Source: Glaciecola sp. UBA1851 (lineage in GTDB: Bacteria; Pseudomonadota; Gammaproteobacteria; Enterobacterales; Alteromonadaceae). From it: 28,941 nucleotides of DNA. The translations under genes were made by a program, and so were the position numbers. Numbering within the stretch: position 1 is the stretch's first letter; the number at the start of each line of letters is the position of its first letter. Positions 7,241 through 13,797 of the stretch are shown here, piece by piece. The stretch lies in assembly GCA_002338515.1 (NCBI GenBank), contig DDIL01000073.1, positions 1 through 28,941 on the forward strand, read 5' to 3'. The notes below the pieces were generated by a model that was given only the letters and a program-made list of their open reading frames with translations, did no database searches and was not told where the DNA came from.

Positions 7241-9478
7241 ATGAAAATTAATCATCTATTTGCTTTCGGAGCAATAACACTCGCATTAGCAGGGTGTAGC
7301 TCTGATAACGAGAACACTAATAATCCTGGCTCTGTTTCATTATCAGGTAATGCAGTTGCAGGGGAAACATTAACTGCAACAGTTAGCGATGAAGACGGAG
7401 TTGATGCTGCTAATATCGCATATCAATGGCTTGTTAATGATATTCCATTAGCTAGCGCAACGAGTGCTACGTTTGCTTTAACTGAAGCCCAGCGTGGGGG
7501 AGTAATGCGAGTTTCCGTTACTTATATCGATAATGCAGGTAACCGAGAAAGCACAACCTCAGGCGAGACTGGAATAGTACTAGCAAATATTGCTGGTGTA
7601 GTGACAGTGGAAGGCACTGCGGTTGTAGGTGAAACTCTTACGGCAACAGTGGCTGATGAAAATGGTTTATCAGGCACCGTAACTTATAGTTGGGCTGCTG
7701 ATGGCGTGGTAATTGACGGCGCCACAGAGACTACGTTAGTGTTGGCTGAAGCTCAAGAAGGCGCTGTCGTTACCGCAACAGCAACTTATACCGATGATGA
7801 AGGTTTCTCTGAGTCAGCTACTTCTGATCCCACTGAAGCGATTGCGCCTTTGGGTACTAATACACCAGCTGAATTTTCTGGGCTAATGACTAGCGTTGCA
7901 AACGATGCGATGGCAGCTGTGACAGGTATGATAACTGTTACGGATGTGGATGACGGTGAAGCATTATTAGTTGCTCAAACAGATACTGCCACGACCTTTG
8001 GTATGTTTAGTGTTGCTGCAGACGGTTCGTTTTCGTATACCTTGGATATTACCGATGCAACCGTGATGGCCTTAGTTGATGCAAACGACACGCTTGCAGA
8101 CCAAGTTAATGTTGAGTCAGTAGATGGTACCATTGCTACGTTTGATATTACGATTACCGGTGTTAATCCGCCACCAACGGGCAATCAAGCTGCGGTTATT
8201 CGCGATTTAACAAGTACCGACACGGGTGAATTACGTTATAGCCTTACTGACGCACTTGCTGCTGGCCGTTTAGAGGTAACCTTTACCCGCACAGATGATG
8301 CGGTAGGCTCTAAAGATGGCTTTATTTCACTTTATACATCAGCAAATAGCAACAGTAGCAACATCTTAGACTTACGCTTAAGAGATGACTCTTATGGTGT
8401 ACGTTCACCTAGTTCAACAGATGTATCTGCTGCTAGTATTGTTCCTGGTGAGTTATCAACCGTTATTGCTACATGGGAATATCCAGGTGGCAATACTTCA
8501 GCAGGTTCTTTACCTGAAGTGTCTATCAATATAGACGGTGTTGATATTGTGACTTATACGGTTGCAGATACAAACCCAGAAGGCGGTGTATCAACTATTT
8601 CATTCCGTTTTGGCGACAATGGTACAGTTCAACCAGCTGAAGCGAACATTACAATTAACGAGTTTGCAGTATATAGCGATACAGCCGGTACCGCGCTTGT
8701 ATATTCAGATGATTTCTCTGGCTATAGCGTAGATGACAGCCTAGATTCTGAACTAAACCCTAACTCGCCTTTTGCAAGTAATTCTGAAGATGTAATTGTT
8801 GAAGCATTTGATGATGGAACCGATACAGCAGGCTTGGGTAACAGTGGTAATAAGTATGCTCGCGTTTTAGATACACTTGATAGCGATACTGGTGAGTTAC
8901 GCTTTGTACTTCCAGCAGAACAACCTGAAGGTAAAGTATCGTTCTCATTTGTGCGTACTGATGATAACGCAGGTAGTGCTGATGCATTCTTCTCACTGTT
9001 CAACTCCACAAATAGTAACTCAGGTAACATACTCGATTTACGAATTCGTGATAATTCATATCAAACACGTTCACCACAAGTTGACTTAGATACAATGACT
9101 TATGTTGTAACGCCTGGTATGGTGCACAAAGTTGAGGCAACATGGGCATATCCTGGAGGTAATACATCAGCAGGCTCGTTACCAGCGGTAAACTTGACTA
9201 TTGATGGAGTGGCTTTCCCTGAGTATACAGTAAGTGATACAGATCCAGTCGGTGGTGTTGCCACAGTATCATTCCGTTTAGGCGGTAATAGTGCAACAAC
9301 GCCTATTGACGCTCAGTTCTGGGTAGACGATCTGAAAATTTACTCGGATGTTGCGGGTACCACCCTAGTGCATGAAGATGATTTCGAAGCTTACGCAGAT
9401 GGTTTTGACCTTAACAGCGGTGCAGATACACCCTACAACAGCAGAACATCAGAAGCGACAGTACAAACTGAACAATAA
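7241..9478 (+). CDS. Large surface lipoprotein: two Ig-like domains, VCBS-like domain, and a duplicated ~220-aa C-terminal domain of unknown type
   Basis: A lipoprotein signal ends in LAGC (Cys19), followed by Ser-Ser-Asp. Two Ig-like repeats follow at about 31-113 and 118-198, each starting with a G-x-A-V-x-G-E-T-L-T-A-T-V strand. A VCBS/cadherin-like segment at about 205-308 contains VTDVDDGE and AADGSFSYTL. The last 430 residues are two copies of one domain (about 317-515 and 540-735) with a period of 222-223. Both copies contain TGELR, F-x-R-T-D-D, NILDLR-[LI]-RD, YPGGNTSAGSLP, [IL]TIDGV/NIDGV, [FY]S-D-x-AGT and a D-D-F-x-x-Y motif. They look like all-beta lectin or LamG-like folds. I do not recognise a named family. 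It has a good AAAGG ribosome site, follows the TonB receptor in the same direction, and ends at a strong terminator. A role as cell-surface glycan binder for the receptor, in place of SusD, is inference. There is no catalytic motif I can see. Confidence 0.85.
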   Translation: MKINHLFAFGAITLALAGCSSDNENTNNPGSVSLSGNAVAGETLTATVSDEDGVDAANIAYQWLVNDIPLASATSATFALTEAQRGGVMRVSVTYIDNAGNRESTTSGETGIVLANIAGVVTVEGTAVVGETLTATVADENGLSGTVTYSWAADGVVIDGATETTLVLAEAQEGAVVTATATYTDDEGFSESATSDPTEAIAPLGTNTPAEFSGLMTSVANDAMAAVTGMITVTDVDDGEALLVAQTDTATTFGMFSVAADGSFSYTLDITDATVMALVDANDTLADQVNVESVDGTIATFDITITGVNPPPTGNQAAVIRDLTSTDTGELRYSLTDALAAGRLEVTFTRTDDAVGSKDGFISLYTSANSNSSNILDLRLRDDSYGVRSPSSTDVSAASIVPGELSTVIATWEYPGGNTSAGSLPEVSINIDGVDIVTYTVADTNPEGGVSTISFRFGDNGTVQPAEANITINEFAVYSDTAGTALVYSDDFSGYSVDDSLDSELNPNSPFASNSEDVIVEAFDDGTDTAGLGNSGNKYARVLDTLDSDTGELRFVLPAEQPEGKVSFSFVRTDDNAGSADAFFSLFNSTNSNSGNILDLRIRDNSYQTRSPQVDLDTMTYVVTPGMVHKVEATWAYPGGNTSAGSLPAVNLTIDGVAFPEYTVSDTDPVGGVATVSFRLGGNSATTPIDAQFWVDDLKIYSDVAGTTLVHEDDFEAYADGFDLNSGADTPYNSRTSEATVQTEQ
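8189..9445 (+). repeat. Intragenic duplication of a ~220-codon domain
   Basis: The two C-terminal domains of the lipoprotein align over their whole length. TG of the TGELR motif is at residues 328 and 550, and Tyr of YPGGNTSAGSLP is at 414 and 637. The DNA has diverged much more than the protein, so this is an old duplication and not a recent tandem copy. Confidence 0.85.
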
Positions 9479-9501
9479 ACTTCTAGTCAGTTAAACATTA
9501 A

Positions 9502-9535
9502 AAAGCCCGTGGCGACTTGCTACGGGCTTTCTGTT
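9502..9535 (+). terminator. Rho-independent terminator after the receptor/lipoprotein operon
   Basis: AAAGCCCGT (9502-9510) pairs with ACGGGCTTT (9522-9530). The stem can extend inward by G-U, G-C and C-G to a five-base loop. A T-rich tail follows (CTGTTTT). It lies 24 bp past the lipoprotein stop and closes the transcription unit. Confidence 0.9.
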
Positions 9536-9628
9536 TTAATAGCAATAGCGGAAAAACTAGTGTAAAAATAGAATATTAAATGCGGCTTTTTAAGCTACCA
9601 TTGAATTTGATATTTAAAAGGATAATTT

Positions 9629-10237
9629 ATGTCTAGTTTCGTAGTGTTACTTTCCCTGTTTCTTTTTATAAGCTTTTCAATTAGTGCCGCTCAACAAACA
9701 ACTTCCTCAGCACAATATATTTTGCAAGTTTCTAGTAATTTAGAATGTGATCAATTAATAATTGAATTAACGTCTCAATCTAACGACGCTGATTTTACCT
9801 TTGTATATAAAGACAATGCATTTGCTGCTTTACAACTTCCTTCTGGCAGTTATTCATATACAAATATAACCTGTGCACAAGGTAATGAAGAAAAACAATC
9901 TTTTGAAAATTTACTAACTGATTTACCCGCTTTCAGTTTGTTGGCAGGTAAAAAGTACTTTGCTGGGAAACTTATTGTTAAAAAACAAAGTGATGAACAA
10001 ACAGACACACTGCCAGATGTCCTAGAAAATTGTACAAATATTATCAGTAATGCTAGGGGGGAGAGCAGTAGTGAATGCCGAGATGGTGCTGGGGTGAAAA
10101 CAACTATTCCTAAACGTCAATCTATTCAGGTATTTGCGCCAATATTAGACGATGAATACGTTAATCAAATTCGCAATGCACTTAAAGTTGATAAGGCAGA
10201 CCTGCTATATATGCCACTTGTCCCTACAAATAATTAA
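9629..10237 (+). CDS. Exported protein of unknown function with four cysteines
   Basis: 202 residues. A clear signal peptide runs over 1-20 (long hydrophobic core, cleavage at ISA-AQ), so the mature protein is periplasmic or secreted. ATG 9629 is preceded by AAAAGG at a normal distance. The mature part has four Cys (40, 82, 135, 150), which could form two disulfides. A strand-rich section with LPSGSYSYTNITC (70-82) recalls small beta-sandwich domains that carry a Pro-Gly turn. No catalytic motif, repeat or membrane anchor is visible. It lies between the alginate locus terminator and feoA. The Fur-like site and a 156-bp gap separate it from feoA, so co-transcription is not required. I do not recognise a family. 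Confidence 0.8.
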   Translation: MSSFVVLLSLFLFISFSISAAQQTTSSAQYILQVSSNLECDQLIIELTSQSNDADFTFVYKDNAFAALQLPSGSYSYTNITCAQGNEEKQSFENLLTDLPAFSLLAGKKYFAGKLIVKKQSDEQTDTLPDVLENCTNIISNARGESSSECRDGAGVKTTIPKRQSIQVFAPILDDEYVNQIRNALKVDKADLLYMPLVPTNN

Positions 10238-10299
10238 TATAAATATCGCTAGTTATGATTTATATCAACAACCAGTATATTCTTACTTCCAATTATAAA

Positions 10300-10314
10300 T
10301 GAGAACTATTATTA
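10300..10314 (+). promoter_or_regulatory. Fur-box-like operator before feoA
   Basis: TGAGAAC-T-ATTATTA matches the 7-1-7 Fur consensus TGATAAT-N-ATTATCA at 11 of 14 arm positions. It lies 79 bp before the feoA ATG in the gap between the exported protein and feoA. Iron repression of feo by Fur is well established in gammaproteobacteria, which supports the call; use at this site is inferred. Confidence 0.6.
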
Positions 10315-10393
10315 TTCTTGTTAGTAGGCATGGCATTGTTAAAACATTTTCAATTGTCAGAAACGCTATTTTATTTTTAGAGAAGATTATTTT

Positions 10394-10618
10394 ATGACTC
10401 TTTGGGAACTACCTAAAAAAAAGCAAGCACGAGTTACAAAGCTTGATGATTCAATGACCAGTGTTTTAAAAGTACGTTTAAATGAAATGGGATTTGTACC
10501 AGGAGAGCTTCTTACCTGCATGAAGCGCACGGCTTTTAATGGCCCTCTTGTCATTCAAATACAAGACTGTGTTTATACTTTAGATAGGCAGTTAGCAGAA
10601 AATATAGCGGTAGAATAG
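10394..10618 (+). CDS. feoA: Ferrous iron transport accessory protein FeoA
   Basis: A 74-residue SH3-like FeoA protein, the usual size. Typical features are the LxxLxxG-like core V-R-L-N-E-M-G-F-V-P-G-E (27-38) and the end motif [YT]-x-L-x-[RK]-x-x-A-x-x-I (57-67 region, ending ENIAVE). FeoA is a small cytoplasmic partner of FeoB and is thought to interact with the transporter and affect its GTPase-driven Fe2+ uptake. It is preceded by a Fur-like box and followed 128 bp later by feoB on the same strand. No feoC is visible after feoB. Confidence 0.93.
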   Translation: MTLWELPKKKQARVTKLDDSMTSVLKVRLNEMGFVPGELLTCMKRTAFNGPLVIQIQDCVYTLDRQLAENIAVE

Positions 10619-10746
10619 CGCCAACGCGCTACCCGCAAAACCTTTTTCACTCTAAGATACATTCGTAATTTTTAGGCGAGATATATTAGTAAAAAATTAA
10701 TATAACCATCCTACATGTAAATCCTCAATATAAAAGAATCTGCTAA

Positions 10747-12573
10747 ATGAAACGTATAATCCTTGTTGGTAAACCTAATTCAGGTAAGAGTTTGTTATTC
10801 AATCAACTTACCGGACTCAAACAGAAGGTTGCCAATTTTCCAGGGGTAACGGTTGAATTAAAATCTGGGAAATTTGAAGAGTTCGAGTTAGTCGACTTTC
10901 CTGGGACATATTCTTTATCTTCAATTTCAACCGATGAATCCATTGCAATTAATCAGTTACATGCTGCCATGAGCGACAAAAATACATGTTTAGTGGTGTG
11001 TAATTTAGATGCAACTAAACTTGAAAGATCATTAGTATTCGCACTTCAAGTGCAACAACTAGCAAAACAACATAATAAGTCAGTTGTGTTCTCGTTGAAT
11101 ATGGTCGATCAATTGACTCGATTTAGTCATCAAATTGATACCAAAAAGTTATCCAGTCAGCTTGGGTCTCCAGTTTATGCTTTGTCAGCCAAGTCTTTAG
11201 AAGGCCTATCTGAATTTTCAAGTGCATTAAAAGAGCATGCAAAACATCCAGAAACCGCTGTTATTCAGTGCCCCACTATCGATAATGACCAATCAGCCCG
11301 AGCGGTCAAGTTCGCAAAAGAACTAGCCAAAGAACACGCAATTAATCAAGATATTGCGCTAAAACAACAAAACTCGCTAGATTCCTTTCTTTTAAATAGC
11401 GTAGCAGGTGGCATTGTATTTTTAGCGATTATGTTCTTTTTATTCCAAAGTATTTTTACATGGGCGGCGCCACTAATGGACGCAGTAGAAAGCGGGGTTG
11501 GCTTTTTAGGCGAGTTAGTTGCCAGTCAGCTGTCTGTTGGTGTAGTGAATGATTTTTTGCAAGATGCAATTTTTGGTGGTTTCGGAGCTTTTCTTGTTTT
11601 TGTTCCGCAAATTATGGTTTTGACCCTTATTATAGGCTTGCTTGAAGATAGTGGGTATTTAGCGCGAGCAGCGTTAATTTGCCATAAACCACTCTCTTTG
11701 TTTGGTTTATCAGGTAGAAGCTTTATCCCGTACTTGTCTGGCCATGCTTGTGCTATCCCTGCCATTCTTGCCGCTAGAACCATAGAATCACCCCGAAAGC
11801 GACTCATTACTATGGTTACTGTGCCGCTAATGTCATGCTCTGCAAGACTGCCTGTTTACGCATTATTGATTGCGGTATTTGTGCCAAATGAAAGCTATTT
11901 TTATGGTTGGGTGAATTTACAAGGTGCCGTCTTTTTCTGCTTGTACTTTGGCGGAATCTGTATGGCATTAATTGTGAGCAAGTTGCTCAATACTTGGATG
12001 ACCGCCAAAGACGCAGCCACTGATTTACCATTCATTCTAGAGCTACCTAGTTATCGTTTACCCCATTGGCGCCCGTTAATGTATAAGACCATTAATAGTG
12101 GTAAGCAATTTATTTATCGAGCGGCCCCAATCATTTTTATGGTGTCAGTCATTATTTGGGTACTGGGTTATTTTCCTAACAATGGTGATTTAGGGTCTTC
12201 TTATTTAGCATACTTAGGGAAAGTACTCGATCCAATTTTCGCACCTATGGGGTTAGATTGGCGATATACGGTTGCTATTTTAGTGTCATTCCTGGCTCGT
12301 GAGGTATTTGTTGGGGTATTGGGTACTCTATTTAGTATAGAAAACGCTGATGAAAACATAAATGGGTTAGCTCAACAGATTCAAGCTGATGGATTAACTT
12401 TAGCGTCTGCCATCGCACTTTTAATATTTTATGTGATTGCACTTCAATGTGTGGCAACGGTTGCCACTTTAAAAGGTGAAACATCAAAAAATCGCTATTC
12501 GTGGGGAATATTCGTTTTCTATGGCGTATTAGCATATTGTTTAAGCATGACGGTCTATTTCATTATTACTTAA
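10747..12573 (+). CDS. feoB: Ferrous iron transporter FeoB
   Basis: Inner-membrane Fe2+ transporter with an N-terminal G domain. The GTPase motifs are all present: G1 GKPNSGKS (8-15), G2 with Thr35 in NFPGVTVE, G3 DFPG (50-53), G4 NMVD (118-121) and G5 SAK (147-149). The membrane part begins near 217 and has the two gate-type segments (GHACAIPA and PLMSCSARLPVYAL) with their conserved Cys, plus a third Cys in ALQCVATVA near the C-terminus. At 608 residues it is shorter than E. coli FeoB (773). The region between the G domain and the first membrane helix is only about 45-50 residues, so the helical GDI/spacer domain is reduced. The ribosome site is weak (AAAGAA). It is paired with feoA, with a 128-bp gap that shows no clear element. 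Confidence 0.95.
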   Translation: MKRIILVGKPNSGKSLLFNQLTGLKQKVANFPGVTVELKSGKFEEFELVDFPGTYSLSSISTDESIAINQLHAAMSDKNTCLVVCNLDATKLERSLVFALQVQQLAKQHNKSVVFSLNMVDQLTRFSHQIDTKKLSSQLGSPVYALSAKSLEGLSEFSSALKEHAKHPETAVIQCPTIDNDQSARAVKFAKELAKEHAINQDIALKQQNSLDSFLLNSVAGGIVFLAIMFFLFQSIFTWAAPLMDAVESGVGFLGELVASQLSVGVVNDFLQDAIFGGFGAFLVFVPQIMVLTLIIGLLEDSGYLARAALICHKPLSLFGLSGRSFIPYLSGHACAIPAILAARTIESPRKRLITMVTVPLMSCSARLPVYALLIAVFVPNESYFYGWVNLQGAVFFCLYFGGICMALIVSKLLNTWMTAKDAATDLPFILELPSYRLPHWRPLMYKTINSGKQFIYRAAPIIFMVSVIIWVLGYFPNNGDLGSSYLAYLGKVLDPIFAPMGLDWRYTVAILVSFLAREVFVGVLGTLFSIENADENINGLAQQIQADGLTLASAIALLIFYVIALQCVATVATLKGETSKNRYSWGIFVFYGVLAYCLSMTVYFIIT

Positions 12574-12656
12574 TATCATTTTAGTTATGTAAAGATACTG
12601 AGCTATTGGTTTATATTTTCGTTTACATTCAGCGTTAAGGCCTACTAAAAGCGTAG

Positions 12657-12685
12657 TTGCACACTTATTCAATAGCGTATATTCT
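12657..12685 (+). promoter_or_regulatory. Candidate promoter of ppaC
   Basis: TTGCAC (12657-12662), 17-base spacer, TATTCT (12680-12685), 36 bp before the ppaC ATG. It fits a sigma-70 layout but neither box is perfect. The 147-bp gap after feoB leaves room for an own promoter. Confidence 0.35.
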
Positions 12686-12720
12686 TGCCCCATTTTAATA
12701 ATCTTAGAGGCATGTAAATT

Positions 12721-13641
12721 ATGACAATGTATGTGGTTGGGCATAAAGTCCCAGATTCTGATTCTATTTGTGGTGCAATTGCGATTGCATATTTGAAGAA
12801 TCAAATAGGTGAAAGTGCTACGCCTGCAAGATTAGGTGAGCCATCTCCAGAAACACAATTTATTTTAGATAAGTTCGGTTTCGAAGCCCCAGAGCTGAAA
12901 ATGAGCTACGCGGGTGAACAAGTCTATATTGTTGACCATACCGAAAAAACCCAAGCTCCAGACGACATCGACCAAGCAACGGTTGTTGGCGTTGTTGATC
13001 ATCATAAATTAGGTGATTTGACAACTTCTACGCCATTAGAGTGTTGGATACGTCCAGTTGGTTGCAGTAATACAATCGTTAAAATGATGTATGACTTTTA
13101 TAATGTAGAAATACCGAAAGATATTGCAGGCATTATGATGTGCGCAATTTTAAGCGATACAGTTATATTCAAATCACCTACATGTACCACTGCCGATATT
13201 AAATGTGTTGAAGCTTTAGCAGAAATTGCGGGTATCGAAGATTACAAAGGTTTAGGCATGGAAATGTTTAAAGTGAAATCTGCAGTTGAAGGCACACCTG
13301 TACGTGATCTTGTTATGCGTGATTTTAAAGACTTTAACATGAACGGTAATTTAGTTGGTATTGGCCAGCTAGAAGTGATTGACCTTGCTGTATTTGATGA
13401 TATTAAAGACGATTTAGCTGCTGACATTGCCAAACTAAAAGAAGAGGGTGGCAGACACTCAGTTCTATTATTGCTTACCGATATTATGAAAGAAGGCTCT
13501 GAGATGCTGATTGTGTCTGACGATGAAGGCATCATTACCAAAGCGTATGAAGCAGCGCCAGAAGGCGGAAAACTTTGGTTGGATGGTGTACTTAGCCGCA
13601 AAAAGCAAGTAGTCCCGCCTCTTCAAGATGCATTTGCATAA
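12721..13641 (+). CDS. ppaC: Manganese-dependent (family II) inorganic pyrophosphatase
   Basis: Cytoplasmic enzyme that hydrolyses pyrophosphate to two phosphates and so drives biosynthetic reactions. It is a member of the DHH phosphoesterase family. Metal-site motifs are GHKVPDSDS (7-15: His8, Asp12, Asp14), VDH (71-73) and VVDHHKLGD (91-99 with the DHH triad at 93-95). The C-terminal substrate motif SRKKQVVPP is near 293-301. 306 residues is the family norm. No CBS or DRTGG regulatory insert is present, so it is the simple constitutive form. The start has AGAGG upstream. It follows feoB by 147 bp and ends at a strong bidirectional terminator. Confidence 0.97.
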   Translation: MTMYVVGHKVPDSDSICGAIAIAYLKNQIGESATPARLGEPSPETQFILDKFGFEAPELKMSYAGEQVYIVDHTEKTQAPDDIDQATVVGVVDHHKLGDLTTSTPLECWIRPVGCSNTIVKMMYDFYNVEIPKDIAGIMMCAILSDTVIFKSPTCTTADIKCVEALAEIAGIEDYKGLGMEMFKVKSAVEGTPVRDLVMRDFKDFNMNGNLVGIGQLEVIDLAVFDDIKDDLAADIAKLKEEGGRHSVLLLLTDIMKEGSEMLIVSDDEGIITKAYEAAPEGGKLWLDGVLSRKKQVVPPLQDAFA

Positions 13642-13658
13642 ATCATTTAGCTGTATAT

Positions 13659-13688
13659 AAAAACCCGCAAATAAGTTTGCGGGTTTTT
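13659..13688. terminator. Bidirectional rho-independent terminator between ppaC and ygiQ
   Basis: AAAAACCCGCAAA (13659-13671) pairs perfectly with TTTGCGGGTTTTT (13676-13688) around a TAAG loop. The A-run and T-run make it work on both strands. It closes ppaC from the left; the YgiQ gene, which ends 110 bp away on the other strand, may share it. Confidence 0.92.
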
Positions 13689-13797
13689 ATTACATTGTTG
13701 CAATCAATTCAAATTACCAATCTTCTGTAAACACTCAAGATCCGCCTGAGCTAAATGCTTGCCCATTTGTCATTATCAAGCAAAATCAAAAACCGTT

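Noticed and set aside
10237..10265. Inverted repeat ATATAAAT/ATTTATAT after the four-cysteine protein gene
   Set aside because: Only A-T pairs, 13-base loop, no T-run; expected by chance in this AT-rich DNA.
13734..13775. Very short minus-strand frame (12 codons) between ppaC terminator and ygiQ end
   Set aside because: Too short, no ribosome site, and no sign of conservation can be judged.
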